Positions 1 through 9,140 of a DNA stretch of 64,000 bases are shown one piece after another. A program made the translations under genes and the position numbers. The notes under the pieces are model-generated. The model ran no database searches, was not told the DNA's origin, and saw only the letters and a program-made list of their open reading frames with translations. The stretch is from Pelosinus sp. UFO1 (GTDB taxonomy: Bacteria; Bacillota; Negativicutes; DSM-13327). Numbering within the stretch: position 1 is the first letter of the stretch; each line of letters begins with the position of its first letter. The stretch spans positions 2,199,693 through 2,263,692 of the forward strand of contig NZ_CP008852.1 in assembly GCF_000725345.1 (NCBI RefSeq). Reading direction: 5' to 3'.

Positions 1-134
1 TTGACGTATGTAGAATATTTTTTCATAATATAATAGTGTTTCATGAGAATATATAGTATGATATGAATATAATGGGTTTTACAATAAGCATATTTATAAA
101 TCTTAATGAAGAAAATATAAATACGTGCTATTTT

Positions 135-165
135 AGAGTGATGCTCTTTCATCACTCTTTCTTTA
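135..165 (+). terminator. Rho-independent terminator of an upstream gene
   Basis: A 9-bp stem (135-143 with 150-158) with a 6-nt loop is followed by a T-rich run. It probably ends a transcript that began left of the window. Nothing else recognisable lies in the first 200 bases. Confidence 0.6.
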
Positions 166-215
166 TTTGCAGGAAATAAAGAAAAATTAAGGAATATACA
201 TAAGAGGTGAGATTG

Positions 216-1523
216 GTGGTATATAGCGGTATTATTGCAAAAGTTATGCCAAATAGTATTGCTGAAGAAGTAGGATTAGAATCTGGAGATCGTTTGCTTG
301 CCGTAGATGGAGAAAACATTCGAGATATCATTGATTTAAGCTTTGCTTTAGCAGATGACTGTGTAGAAATTTTAGTTGAGAAGAAGAACGGTGAACAGGA
401 AATTCTTGAAATAGAGAAAGAGTATGATGAAGATTTAGGTATTGAATTTGAAAGCGCTGTTTTTGACGGTGTTCGTCGATGTGCTAATAAATGTATCTTT
501 TGTTTTGTAGATCAGATGGCACCAGGTATGAGGGAAAGTCTATATGTCAAAGACGATGATTATCGATTATCATTTTTGTACGGAAACTTTGTAACATTAA
601 CAAATCTTGGCCCACAAGATATTAAGAGAATACGTCAGCTTCATTTGTCACCTTTATACATATCAGTGCATACTACAAATGGTCTTCTTCGTGAGAAAAT
701 GTTAAATAATAAAAATGCAGGAAACATCATGACACAACTACGTACACTAATTGATAGTGGCGTTGAAATGCATACACAGATCGTATTGTGTCCAGACATA
801 AACGATGGGGACGAACTAGAAAAAACAATAAATGATTTATATGCATTGCATCCTAATGTATTGTCTATGGCAATTGTCCCTGTTGGCTTAAGTCGTTATC
901 GGGATGCATGTTATACATTGCAGGGATTTACCCCTGAGAAGGCTCATGCAGTTGTCGATAAAATAACTCAATGGCAAAAAAAATGCCGTGATAAAAGTGG
1001 TACCTCCTTTGTATATTTATCGGATGAATTTTATCTTACAGCTGATTTGCCAATTCCAGCCTATGAGATGTATGATAATTTCCCTCAACTTGAAAATGGA
1101 ATCGGTCTCGTTCGGAATTTCCTTGCTGAATGGCAGGAAGAACCACTTAAAATGCAAGGGTATACTGAGCCTCATTATTTAGATGTAGTTTGTGGCATAT
1201 CTGCAAAAAAAGTATTAGGGCCTTTGTTAGAAAATTTAGAAATACCCAATTTGACGATTCGAGTGCTGTCCGTAGAAAATGTTTTCTTTGGTACGGATAT
1301 AACGGTAAGTGGCTTATTAACTGGACAAGATATTTGTAGCACCTTAGATGAAGTTGGAGGAGTTAGAACTGGGGTTATAGTACCTGGATCAGCTCTAAAA
1401 AAAGGGGAAACAATATTTTTGGATAATACGACATGTGACGAATTAGAAATAAATTTAGGAGTACCTGTACGCGCCGCTTATAGTGCTACGGATTTAAGAC
1501 AGTTATTACAAGCGTGGAGGTAA
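216..1523 (+). CDS. DUF512 family PDZ/radical-SAM-like Fe-S protein
   Basis: About 435 residues. Residues 1-65 look like a PDZ domain (motif LESGDRLLAVDG). Then comes a C-x3-C-x2-C cluster at about residues 89-96 (CANKCIFC), as in NifB/MoaA-related Fe-S oxidoreductases, and the C-terminal part matches the DUF512 family (COG1625). No substrate is established for the family. GTG at 216 is preferred because GAGGTGA at 204-210 lies just upstream; TTG at 213 is also possible. The stop is 4 bp before cobO. In related Firmicutes this gene commonly sits before der, so the der-plsY context is normal. Family assignment is firm; the biochemical role is unknown. Confidence 0.85.
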   Translation: MVYSGIIAKVMPNSIAEEVGLESGDRLLAVDGENIRDIIDLSFALADDCVEILVEKKNGEQEILEIEKEYDEDLGIEFESAVFDGVRRCANKCIFCFVDQMAPGMRESLYVKDDDYRLSFLYGNFVTLTNLGPQDIKRIRQLHLSPLYISVHTTNGLLREKMLNNKNAGNIMTQLRTLIDSGVEMHTQIVLCPDINDGDELEKTINDLYALHPNVLSMAIVPVGLSRYRDACYTLQGFTPEKAHAVVDKITQWQKKCRDKSGTSFVYLSDEFYLTADLPIPAYEMYDNFPQLENGIGLVRNFLAEWQEEPLKMQGYTEPHYLDVVCGISAKKVLGPLLENLEIPNLTIRVLSVENVFFGTDITVSGLLTGQDICSTLDEVGGVRTGVIVPGSALKKGETIFLDNTTCDELEINLGVPVRAAYSATDLRQLLQAWR

Positions 1524-1527
1524 ATTC

Positions 1528-2064
1528 ATGACTAATTTGGGATTGATTCAAGTATATACTGGCAATGGCAAGGGGAAAACTACTGCTAGCTTAGGTTTAG
1601 CATTTAGAGCATGTGGACATGGTTTAAAAGTATGTATGATCCAATTTATGAAAAATAGTACAGAGTATGGTGAAGTAAAAATCAGTAACTATTTACCTGG
1701 GTTTAAATTAATTCAAGTTGGGCGCAATGATTTCGTAGATTTGGAAAATCCAGAGGATATTGATAAAAAATTAGCACAGGATGGATGGGAGGTAGCAAAG
1801 TCAATCCTAATGTCTAGTGAGTTTGATATTATTATTCTTGATGAAATTAATGTAGCCATGGCTTGTAAATTACTCAATGTGAACAAAGTTATCGATTTCT
1901 TAACAAGAGATTGTGACTCATTAGAAAAACGTCCAGAAATAATATTAACTGGTAGATACGCTCCACCGGAAATTATTGCCGTTGCCCATCTAGTAACTGA
2001 GATGCAAGAAATTCGACACAATTATTCCGAGGGAATAGAAGCGCGTCAAGGAATCGAATTTTAA
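1528..2064 (+). CDS. cobO: Corrinoid adenosyltransferase, CobO/BtuR type
   Basis: 178 residues, the usual size for CobO/BtuR. The P-loop GNGKGKTT at residues 12-19 and the following ASLGLAFRACGHG segment are characteristic; IILDEINVA near residue 110 is the Walker-B-like strand. The enzyme transfers the adenosyl group of ATP to cob(I)alamin or cobinamide in the cytoplasm, giving adenosylcobalamin. It follows the DUF512 gene by 4 bp and precedes der, so it is probably co-transcribed. A second, unrelated PduO-type enzyme for the same reaction lies at 18575. Confidence 0.93.
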   Translation: MTNLGLIQVYTGNGKGKTTASLGLAFRACGHGLKVCMIQFMKNSTEYGEVKISNYLPGFKLIQVGRNDFVDLENPEDIDKKLAQDGWEVAKSILMSSEFDIIILDEINVAMACKLLNVNKVIDFLTRDCDSLEKRPEIILTGRYAPPEIIAVAHLVTEMQEIRHNYSEGIEARQGIEF

Positions 2065-2104
2065 ATTTTTGAATAAGAATATAACAAGTATAGGAGATAA
2101 ATAT

Positions 2105-3427
2105 ATGAGCAAACCAATTCTAGCCATAGTTGGGCGACCTAATGTTGGTAAATCCACTTTATTTAATTATATAGGACAAAAAAGAGTGTCAATCGTTGAG
2201 GATATCCCTGGCGTTACTCGTGATCGTATTTACTTAGATGCTGAGTGGCTTGGTCGTGAATTTACTATGATTGATACAGGTGGTATTGAAATAGAGTCTA
2301 GCGACAAAATTTTGACTGCTATGAGATATCAGGCAAAATTAGCAATTGACGAAGCAGATGCCATTTTATTCATTGTAGATGGTAAGGTAGGTTTAACCTC
2401 TGCCGACGAAGAGGTCGCTATTATTTTGCGTAATACGCGTAAACCTGTTATATTGGCCGTTAATAAAGTTGATAATATGAACAAGGCAAATGAAATTTAT
2501 GAATTTTATAATTTAGGTCTTGGTGACCCCATTGCAATTTCTGCGGCAAATGCCTTAAATATTGGTGATTTGCTCGATGAGATTGTTAAACGTTTACCAA
2601 ATGAAGAAATTCAAGAAGAAGATAATGAGAAAATTAGAGTTGCGGTGATTGGCCGCCCTAATGTAGGAAAATCTTCTTTAGTGAATCGACTAGTTGGTGA
2701 AGAACGGGTTATTGTAAGTGATGTAGCAGGCACTACTCGTGATGCTATTGATACTCACTTTACGAAAGATGATACATCCTTTGTGTTAATAGATACTGCT
2801 GGAATGCGACGCAAGGCTAAGGTTGAGCTTCCCGTTGAACGCTATAGCGTTATGCGAGCATTACGGGCTGTAGACCGTTCAGATGTAGTTTTGATCGTTA
2901 TTGATGCAGTAGATGGAGTTACAGAACAGGATAAAAAAATAGCAGGTTATGCTCACGATGCAGGTAAAGCCTCTGTTATCGTTGTAAATAAGTGGGACTT
3001 ATTAGAGAAAGATGGGAAAACTTCTTTACGGTATACAGAAACGATTCGTACTGAATTAGCCTTTATGCAGTATGCGCCAGTTCTTTTTATCTCAGCCCTT
3101 ACTAACCAACGGGTACCACGGGTAACCGAATTAATAAAATTCGTAGCAGAACAGCATACCATGCGTGTAGCTACCAGCGTCTTAAATCAAGTTGTAGAAG
3201 ATGCAGTATCTATTAATCCACCACCCTCACAATATGGTAGGCGCCTAAAAATTTACTTTACTACGCAGCCGAATGTTAAACCACCTACTTTTGTTTTCTT
3301 CGTAAATGAACCAGATATTATGCATTTTTCCTACTTGCGTTTTTTAGAAAATAGATTAAGAGAAAGTTTTGGCTTCGAAGGAACCCCTTTAAAGCTAGTC
3401 GTTCGTGGACGTAAAGAAGAAGAATAA
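2105..3427 (+). CDS. der: Ribosome-assembly GTPase Der (EngA)
   Basis: About 440 residues with two tandem GTPase domains. The first has GRPNVGKST at residues 10-18, a DTGG switch and NKVD; the second has GRPNVGKSS near 183-191, DTAGMRR and NKWD. A C-terminal KH-like domain completes the architecture. Der assists 50S subunit maturation. ATG 2105 is chosen over an upstream in-frame ATG at 2069 because AGGAGA (2092-2097) precedes it and MSKPILAIVGRPNVGK is the family's normal start. plsY follows closely. Confidence 0.97.
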   Translation: MSKPILAIVGRPNVGKSTLFNYIGQKRVSIVEDIPGVTRDRIYLDAEWLGREFTMIDTGGIEIESSDKILTAMRYQAKLAIDEADAILFIVDGKVGLTSADEEVAIILRNTRKPVILAVNKVDNMNKANEIYEFYNLGLGDPIAISAANALNIGDLLDEIVKRLPNEEIQEEDNEKIRVAVIGRPNVGKSSLVNRLVGEERVIVSDVAGTTRDAIDTHFTKDDTSFVLIDTAGMRRKAKVELPVERYSVMRALRAVDRSDVVLIVIDAVDGVTEQDKKIAGYAHDAGKASVIVVNKWDLLEKDGKTSLRYTETIRTELAFMQYAPVLFISALTNQRVPRVTELIKFVAEQHTMRVATSVLNQVVEDAVSINPPPSQYGRRLKIYFTTQPNVKPPTFVFFVNEPDIMHFSYLRFLENRLRESFGFEGTPLKLVVRGRKEEE

Positions 3428-3448
3428 TAAATAGGAGAAATAGTGATA

Positions 3449-4063
3449 ATGGATTATTTACTCATCGCTATACTCGGGTATTTGATCGGCTCTATTCCTA
3501 ATGGTCTACTTATTGGGAAAAAGCTATATAATGTAGACTTACGTCAATTCGGTAGTAAAAATATTGGAGCAACGAATGCCTTTCGTACCCTGGGATTATG
3601 GCCTGCTTTATGGGTATTTCTTACTGATGCATTAAAAGGGGTTATTGCAGTTTATTTAGGTAGCATTTTGGTAGGTACGCCGACAGCGTTATTAACAGGC
3701 GGAATTGCTGCTATCGTTGGCCATAACTGGTCAATATTATTGAATTTTACAGGTGGGCGTGGCGTTGCTACTGGTTTAGGTGTCATCGCTGTCTTAGTAC
3801 CTAAAATTACAGTAGTGATTTTCCTACTATGGGCTATTATTGTTTATATTACTCGTTATGTATCTCTTGCTTCGATTGTTTCAGCAGTGCTGGTACCTAT
3901 TTTAATGTGGTTTTCTGGTGAACAAATTGAATTTTTTTATTTTGGTATTATTGCTGCCTTATTTGTTGTTGGTAGGCACAAAACTAACATTGAAAGATTA
4001 CTGAAGGGCACAGAGTTGAAAATAAAAGTAGGAAACAGATTAGTTGATTCAAAAGAAAAATAA
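3449..4063 (+). CDS. plsY: Acyl-phosphate:glycerol-3-phosphate acyltransferase
   Basis: About 204 residues, highly hydrophobic, with five or more membrane segments. PlsY-type motifs are visible: GSKNIGATNAFR near residue 35, GHNWSI and the glycine-rich TGGRGVATG near residue 95. It acylates glycerol-3-phosphate with acyl-phosphate at the membrane, the first step of phospholipid synthesis; the acyl-phosphate comes from PlsX, encoded at 36665. ATG 3449 is likely; GTG 3443 is very close to the AGGAGA site at 3433. A strong terminator follows. Confidence 0.95.
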   Translation: MDYLLIAILGYLIGSIPNGLLIGKKLYNVDLRQFGSKNIGATNAFRTLGLWPALWVFLTDALKGVIAVYLGSILVGTPTALLTGGIAAIVGHNWSILLNFTGGRGVATGLGVIAVLVPKITVVIFLLWAIIVYITRYVSLASIVSAVLVPILMWFSGEQIEFFYFGIIAALFVVGRHKTNIERLLKGTELKIKVGNRLVDSKEK

Positions 4064-4080
4064 ATATCAAGTTGAAAAGA

Positions 4081-4112
4081 AAAAGACTTGGCATGTGCCA
4101 AGTCTTTTCTTA
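4081..4112 (+). terminator. Strong intrinsic terminator after plsY
   Basis: A perfect 13-bp inverted repeat (4081-4093 with 4096-4108) is followed by TTTTCTT. It separates the der-plsY unit from spoIVA. Confidence 0.85.
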
Positions 4113-4162
4113 TTTTGTAATATTATTGCTGGCATGTCATATATTTATAATGATTAAATTGC

Positions 4163-4191
4163 CAGTATTTCATTACTTTTTAAAATACTAT
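4163..4191 (+). promoter_or_regulatory. Candidate sigma-E promoter of spoIVA
   Basis: CAGTATT (4163-4169), a 14-bp spacer and AATACTAT (4184-4191) resemble the sigma-E elements remembered as KMATATT and CATACANT. spoIVA is a mother-cell gene in Bacillus subtilis. The match is imperfect and other sites in this AT-rich gap are possible. Confidence 0.3.
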
Positions 4192-4297
4192 TTAATATCG
4201 TTTAATTATCATTTTTTCTTCAGGGGAGGGATGGATGCGAGTGTAGAACATACGCGAGTATTTTTCATAAAGCGCAGTTGTGGGGAGGGAAAGGTAA

Positions 4298-5776
4298 ATG
4301 GAAAAATTCGATTTATTTCGAGATATTGCCGAACGTACTGGTGGTGATATTTATATTGGTGTCGTAGGTCCAGTACGTACAGGGAAATCAACGTTTATTA
4401 AACGATTTATGGAAACAATGGTATTACCTAATATGATTGATCCCTATGAAAAAGAAAGAGCTAAAGATGAATTACCACAAAGTGCGGCCGGCAAAACAAT
4501 TATGACTACAGAACCCAAGTTTATTCCAAATGAAGCTGTAGAAATTAATGTTAAAGACAACATTAATGTAAGAGTTAGAATGGTTGATTGTGTAGGCTAC
4601 ACTGTTGACGGTGCATTAGGTTATGAAGAAGAAGATGGCCCCCGTATGGTGCTTACACCTTGGTTTGATCATGAGATTCCTTTCCAAGAGGCAGCAGAGG
4701 TAGGCACAAAAAAAGTAATTGATGAACATTCAACAATTGGTCTTGTGATTACTACTGATGGTAGTGTAACAGATTTACCAAGAGAAAAATATTTGCCTGC
4801 TGAAGAACGAGTCATTAATGAACTGAAAGAGCTGGAAAAACCATTTTTAATTATATTAAACACCTGCCGACCAGCGGCAAAGGAAACACGTGAATTAGTT
4901 GCCAAACTCGAAAACACCTACGACGTACCAGTTGTTCCTGTTGATTGTATTCAACTAAGCCAGGATGATATATATGCTATCTTGCAAGAAGTATTGTATG
5001 AATTTCCAGTTAAAGAAGTTAATATTTCTTTACCAAAATGGATTGAAGAACTGGAGAATGAGCATTGGCTTAGAGAAAAATTTGATGATGCAGTACAAGA
5101 GGTTATCCAATATGTAAGAAGACTAAGAGATATTGACAGGGCTATTGATGATTTGTCAGGCTATGATTTTATTGCTGATGTAATATTACATGATATGGAT
5201 CTAGGAAACGGGATAGCGGTAATAGAAATTACTGCTCGTAATGATTTATTTTATCAAGTATTAGAAGAATTGACAGGTTTTACGATTTCTGGTGAGCATC
5301 ACTTACTGCGTCTAATGCAAGACCTATCAGTTGCTAAACGTGAATATGATAAAATTGCCAGTGCATTAGAGCAAGTTAAATTGACTGGTTATGGCATTGT
5401 GTCACCACAATTGGATGAAATGGTGTTGGAAGAACCGGAGATTATTAGAACAGGGAATCGTTTTGGCGTAAGACTAAAAGCAGCAGCACCTTCTTTACAT
5501 ATTATTAGAACCGATGTACAGGCCGAAATATCACCAATTATCGGCAGTGAAAAACAAAGCGAAGAATTAGTTCAATATCTTATGAGAGAATTTGAAGGGG
5601 AACCAGAAAAAATATGGCGCACAAATCTATTTGGCAAATCACTTAATGCTTTAGTTCGAGAAGGTATCCAAAATAAACTATCAGGCATGCCAGAAAATAC
5701 GCAAGTAAAATTACGAGATACTTTACAAAAGGTTGTCAATGATGGTAGTGGCGGTTTAATTTGTATTATCTTTTAA
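4298..5776 (+). CDS. spoIVA: Stage IV sporulation protein A, coat-basement ATPase
   Basis: 492 residues, the family's length. The N-terminus has the typical SpoIVA opening with Walker A GPVRTGKST at residues 24-32; a conserved C-terminus ends in GGLICIIF. SpoIVA hydrolyses ATP to polymerise on the forespore outer membrane. It forms the platform for coat assembly, anchored by the small peptide SpoVM; a spoVM candidate lies at 19176. ATG 4298 follows GGGGAGGGAAAGG. The gene stands alone between two terminators, as expected for a sporulation-specific unit. Confidence 0.97.
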   Translation: MEKFDLFRDIAERTGGDIYIGVVGPVRTGKSTFIKRFMETMVLPNMIDPYEKERAKDELPQSAAGKTIMTTEPKFIPNEAVEINVKDNINVRVRMVDCVGYTVDGALGYEEEDGPRMVLTPWFDHEIPFQEAAEVGTKKVIDEHSTIGLVITTDGSVTDLPREKYLPAEERVINELKELEKPFLIILNTCRPAAKETRELVAKLENTYDVPVVPVDCIQLSQDDIYAILQEVLYEFPVKEVNISLPKWIEELENEHWLREKFDDAVQEVIQYVRRLRDIDRAIDDLSGYDFIADVILHDMDLGNGIAVIEITARNDLFYQVLEELTGFTISGEHHLLRLMQDLSVAKREYDKIASALEQVKLTGYGIVSPQLDEMVLEEPEIIRTGNRFGVRLKAAAPSLHIIRTDVQAEISPIIGSEKQSEELVQYLMREFEGEPEKIWRTNLFGKSLNALVREGIQNKLSGMPENTQVKLRDTLQKVVNDGSGGLICIIF

Positions 5777-5898
5777 ACTTTAGTAAGAAAGCTAAGATCA
5801 GATGAGTAATTAACTTCATTTGAGTCTTAGGATAAGGTAATTTATTACCATTTTTATCTATTTTTAACTAATAAAGAAAAATATGTATTTTAAATCAA

Positions 5899-5938
5899 TA
5901 AAAAATGATCAATCTGTACAGATTGATCATTTTTTTTA
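5899..5938 (+). terminator. Intrinsic terminator after spoIVA
   Basis: A near-perfect palindrome centred at 5917/5918 gives a long stem with a run of eight T residues on its 3' side. It lies about 125 bp beyond the spoIVA stop. Confidence 0.8.
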
Positions 5939-5948
5939 TGAATTATAC

Positions 5949-5994
5949 TTGTTTTTTGTAGTACATTAATGCTATACTGTCTACTGAGAGTAGA
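5949..5994 (+). promoter_or_regulatory. Promoter of the ACT-hom-thrB operon
   Basis: TTGTTT (5949-5954), an 18-bp spacer and an extended -10 TGCTATACT (5970-5978) fit a housekeeping promoter. A 6-bp hairpin (5980-5985 with 5989-5994) would lie at the very 5' end of the transcript. No riboswitch or T-box motif is visible before the first start. Confidence 0.55.
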
Positions 5995-6032
5995 TTATTA
6001 TCCGTATACGTAATACTTGAGGGGGTAAGACA

Positions 6033-6479
6033 GTGATTGGACAAAAATCCGTGTTTTTTTTAGTTCGGGAAGAAATATTACCAGAAGCAATAAAGAAAAC
6101 AATCAAAGTAAAAGATATGCTCAAACGTGGTGAAGCACGTACTATTAATGAAGCTGTGGAAAAAATGGAATTAAGCCGCAGCGCTTATTATAAATATAAA
6201 GATTATGTATTTCCTTTTTATGAAGCAAGCAAAGAGAAAATAGTTACATTAGCATTATTGCTTGAACACAAACAAGGCGTTTTATCAAGAGTGTTAAACA
6301 CTATAGCTAATGAACGTGGTAGTGTATTGACGATTAACCAAGGGATACCTCTCCAAGGTGTAGCCAATGCTACCATTTCAATTGAAACCGCTGAATTAGT
6401 CATTGATTTAGAAGCTTTATTGGATAAAGTTAGAATGGTCGAGGGCGTTAAGCGATTAGAAGTGTTAGGCCAAGCTTAA
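6033..6479 (+). CDS. ACT domain-containing protein, UPF0735/PheB type
   Basis: 148 residues. Residues 30-60 look like a helix-turn-helix segment (INEAVEKMELSRSAYYKYKD). Residues 68-146 form an ACT domain (LALLLEHKQGVLSRVLNTIA), the module that binds amino acids as effectors. The family (UPF0735; PheB in Bacillus) usually precedes hom or other amino-acid genes, and hom starts 14 bp downstream. A regulatory role in threonine/homoserine supply is plausible but unproven. The GTG start follows GAGGGGGTAAG. Confidence 0.85.
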   Translation: MIGQKSVFFLVREEILPEAIKKTIKVKDMLKRGEARTINEAVEKMELSRSAYYKYKDYVFPFYEASKEKIVTLALLLEHKQGVLSRVLNTIANERGSVLTINQGIPLQGVANATISIETAELVIDLEALLDKVRMVEGVKRLEVLGQA

Positions 6480-6492
6480 TAAGGAGGAAAAC

Positions 6493-7788
6493 ATGAATAA
6501 TATGATTACTATTGGCTTACTTGGTATGGGTACAGTAGGGGCAAGTGTCGTCAAAATACTGAATAACAATACCAATGATATTCTACAAAAAGTTGGCGTT
6601 CCTGTAAAGATAAAAAAAATCATGGTTCGTCAGCTTGATAAAGTTAGAAGTATCGATGTGGATGCAGAATTCACTACAGATATTGATGATATCATTAATG
6701 ATAAAGAAATTGATATCATCGTTGAAGTGATGGGTGGGATAATTCCAGCCAAGGATTATATTATAAAAGCTCTGGCAGCAGGCAAGCATGTAGTAACTGC
6801 TAATAAAGATGTTGTCGCTAAATATGGGCAAGAAATATTCGAAGTTGCCGAAAAAAGTAAAGTTGATTTCTTATTTGAAGCCAGTGTTGCTGGAGGTATT
6901 CCGATAATTCGTCCCCTTAAACAATGTTTGGCAGCAAATAGAATTAGTGAAGTTATGGGAATTATTAATGGCACAACTAACTTTATGCTCACTAAAATGA
7001 CAAACGAAGGTTTGGATTTTGATAGTGTATTAGCCGAAGCGCAAGCAAAAGGATATGCCGAAGCCGATCCTACTGCTGATGTAGGTGGATTTGATGCTGC
7101 TCGTAAAATTGCGATATTAGCTTCTATTGCTTTTGGTAGCAGAGTTTCAATTGACGACGTTTATGTGGAGGGTATAACTACTATCTCCACGGAAGATATA
7201 AATTATGCAAAAGAACTGGGATATGTAATTAAATTACTCGCCATCGCTAAAGATGATGAACGTGGTATTGATGTTCGTGTGCATCCAGCCTTCATTCCAT
7301 CTAAGCATCCATTAGCTTCAGTACATGATGTTTTTAATGCTATCTATATTAAAGGTGATGCTGTCGGCGAAACTATGTTTTATGGAAGAGGGGCTGGAGG
7401 AATGCCTACAGCTAGTGCTGTAGTTGCCGATATTATTGATGTAGCTCGTAATATTATTCATAATGCAAATAGCCGTATACTTTGTACTTGTTATACACAG
7501 AAAAGTTTTTGTCCTGTACAAAATACAGAATCCCCATATTATATTAGATTATTAGTAGCAGATAAACCTGGTGTTTTGGCTGCTATTGCGGGTGCCTTTG
7601 GTGCGCAGCAAGTCAGTTTGCATTCAGTCATTCAAAAGCGTAAAGTAAATACTTCTTCAGAACTAGTATTAATTACGTATCAAGTTTCTGATGCGAATCT
7701 ACGTCTGGCTATTAACACAATTATGGGCATGTCAGTAGTTAATAAAGTAAGTAGTGTAATACGAGTAGAAGCAGAAAATTTTGCATAG
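6493..7788 (+). CDS. hom: Homoserine dehydrogenase with ACT domain
   Basis: 431 residues. The Rossmann motif GLLGMGTVG is at residues 8-16, GGTNYI-like substrate motifs appear as INGTTNFMLTKM, and the catalytic region contains EADPTADVGGFDAARK. Residues 350-427 form an ACT domain (VADKPGVLAAIAGAFG). It reduces aspartate semialdehyde to homoserine. The ACT domain probably gives feedback control by threonine. AGGAGG lies just before ATG, and thrB follows by 28 bp. Confidence 0.96.
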   Translation: MNNMITIGLLGMGTVGASVVKILNNNTNDILQKVGVPVKIKKIMVRQLDKVRSIDVDAEFTTDIDDIINDKEIDIIVEVMGGIIPAKDYIIKALAAGKHVVTANKDVVAKYGQEIFEVAEKSKVDFLFEASVAGGIPIIRPLKQCLAANRISEVMGIINGTTNFMLTKMTNEGLDFDSVLAEAQAKGYAEADPTADVGGFDAARKIAILASIAFGSRVSIDDVYVEGITTISTEDINYAKELGYVIKLLAIAKDDERGIDVRVHPAFIPSKHPLASVHDVFNAIYIKGDAVGETMFYGRGAGGMPTASAVVADIIDVARNIIHNANSRILCTCYTQKSFCPVQNTESPYYIRLLVADKPGVLAAIAGAFGAQQVSLHSVIQKRKVNTSSELVLITYQVSDANLRLAINTIMGMSVVNKVSSVIRVEAENFA

Positions 7789-7816
7789 TGTCTGATAATA
7801 TGATAGGAGATAGGAT

Positions 7817-8728
7817 ATGGAAATTACTGTAAAAGTTCGTGTGCCAGGAACAACTGCCAATTGTGGGCCTGGTTTTGATGCAGTAGGCATAGCCTGTACT
7901 GTTTATAATGAATTAGAATTATCTTTAAGTGAAAAAGGAACGATAAGGATTGAAATAGTAGGTGAGGGAAAAGACAGTATTCCTAGTGGTAAAGATAATA
8001 TTATTTGTCAGGCAGTACAAACAGTATTAGACCGAGTTGGGAAATCTTATGAAGGCATTTATCTTAAATTGTATAATAATATTCCTTTAGCCCGTGGATT
8101 AGGAAGTAGCGCTGCTGCTATTGTGGCTGGACTTTTTGCCGCAAATGCGGCAACTGGAAATATATTAACTAAAGAGGAAATCTTTCATATGGCGACTGAA
8201 ATAGAAGGTCATCCTGATAATGTTGCACCGGCAATATTCGGTGGTATTACCATTAGTGTAATGCAAGACAATCACCCTTCCTATTTGCGCTTTATTCCTG
8301 GAAAAAGCCTTAATATGGTAGTAGCAATTCCTGAGTTTAATTTGTCTACCCACAAAGCACGTCAAGTTTTACCTACATCCATAGATATTAAAGATGCTGT
8401 TTTTAATATTAGTCGTGTCGCTTTATTAATTGGTGCCCTATGTAAAGGCGAATTTCGTCATTTACGACATGCACTAGAAGATAAAATTCATCAACCTTAT
8501 AGGCAACATCTCATACCGGGCATGCAACAAGTATTTAATGCTGCTATCGCAAAGGGAGCCTATGGCGCGGCTATTAGTGGTGCTGGGCCATGTCTAATCG
8601 CATTTTCTGAATCTAATTGTGATGATATTGGTATCGCCATGGTAGAGGCTTTTGCTAACAATAAGATAAATGCCAACTATGTGGTACTCAATATTGATCC
8701 TGACGGTGCAAAAGTAATTACAGAATGA
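7817..8728 (+). CDS. thrB: Homoserine kinase
   Basis: 303 residues of the GHMP kinase family. The ATP-binding motif [12 protein letters not shown] is at residues 90-101; an N-terminal substrate motif [15 protein letters not shown] and a C-terminal [14 protein letters not shown] are present. It phosphorylates homoserine for threonine synthesis. It completes the hom-thrB pair; thrC is not in the window. AGGAGATAGG precedes ATG 7817. The tRNA-Pro promoter begins 3 bp after the stop. Confidence 0.95.
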   Translation: MEITVKVRVPGTTANCGPGFDAVGIACTVYNELELSLSEKGTIRIEIVGEGKDSIPSGKDNIICQAVQTVLDRVGKSYEGIYLKLYNNIPLARGLGSSAAAIVAGLFAANAATGNILTKEEIFHMATEIEGHPDNVAPAIFGGITISVMQDNHPSYLRFIPGKSLNMVVAIPEFNLSTHKARQVLPTSIDIKDAVFNISRVALLIGALCKGEFRHLRHALEDKIHQPYRQHLIPGMQQVFNAAIAKGAYGAAISGAGPCLIAFSESNCDDIGIAMVEAFANNKINANYVVLNIDPDGAKVITE

Positions 8729-8731
8729 TTC

Positions 8732-8760
8732 TTGACAGAACGTTTTAAAAAAGGTAGAAT
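8732..8760 (+). promoter_or_regulatory. Promoter of tRNA-Pro
   Basis: A perfect -35 TTGACA (8732-8737), a 17-bp spacer and -10 TAGAAT (8755-8760) end 13 bases before the mature tRNA. This is typical spacing for a stand-alone tRNA gene. Confidence 0.75.
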
Positions 8761-8773
8761 AGATTTTGTTAGT

Positions 8774-8850
8774 CGGGGCGTAGCGCAGTTTGGTAGCGCA
8801 TTAGACTGGGGGTCTAAGGGTCGCAGGTTCAAATCCTGTCGCTCCGACCA
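8774..8850 (+). tRNA. tRNA-Pro (anticodon GGG)
   Basis: 77 nt including an encoded CCA. The acceptor arm CGGGGCG pairs with CGCTCCG (one G-U). The anticodon stem TTAGA/TCTAA encloses loop CTGGGGG, giving anticodon GGG. The T arm GCAGG-TTCAAAT-CCTGT is regular. C at position 1 is typical for bacterial proline tRNAs. Confidence 0.95.
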
Positions 8851-8863
8851 TTTTATCATTAAT

Positions 8864-8899
8864 GCTATTGACATTTTGTCAATAGCTTTTTTATTTTTT
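8864..8899 (+). terminator. Terminator of tRNA-Pro
   Basis: A 10-bp stem (8864-8873 with 8877-8886) with a 3-nt loop is followed by a T-rich tract starting 14 bases beyond the tRNA end. Confidence 0.85.
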
Positions 8900-8941
8900 G
8901 AGAAACATCAAATTCTTAATGATATTCAATGTAGCTCTATC

Positions 8942-8985
8942 AAATATGAGAACGGAAACGTTAGCTTCTGCTCTCATATTTTTTA
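8942..8985 (+). terminator. Second terminator-like hairpin with inner GAAA tetraloop
   Basis: A 10-bp outer stem (8942-8951 with 8972-8981) encloses a small inner hairpin AACG-GAAA-CGTT and is followed by a T run. It is the second of three stacked hairpins after tRNA-Pro. It may be a backup terminator. Confidence 0.45.
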
Positions 8986-9012
8986 TATGTTGGTATTACG
9001 TACCAACATATA
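8984..9012. repeat. Perfect 12-bp inverted repeat
   Basis: The arms at 8984-8995 and 9001-9012 are perfectly complementary around a 5-nt spacer. No T run follows, so it is not an ordinary terminator. It could be an RNA stem at a transcript 3' end or a protein-binding palindrome. Confidence 0.5.
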
Positions 9013-9140
9013 AGTCTATTAGCAAAAGATGAGGATAACCTAAAAAGTTACCGAAGCTGTTGTAGATTTGTAATATTATCCTGTACACTGCCTATAGAAA
9101 AGTACATATACTGAATTATTTTAAAAATAAGAAGTGACTT

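Noticed and set aside
1-34. TTGACG...TATAAT as a promoter at the window start
   Set aside because: The spacer is 22 bp, too long for a housekeeping promoter, and a terminator follows.
4072-4347. 91-codon frame between plsY and spoIVA
   Set aside because: It begins in the terminator hairpin, overlaps the start of spoIVA in another frame and has no ribosome site.
8677-8874. Minus-strand frame of 65 codons opposite thrB and tRNA-Pro
   Set aside because: It is antisense to thrB and to the tRNA; the [10 protein letters not shown]-like string is the well-known artefact of translating tRNA genes.
8732-9013. Plus-strand frame of 93 codons across tRNA-Pro
   Set aside because: It runs through the tRNA gene and its terminator; the apparent protein is a translation of tRNA sequence.
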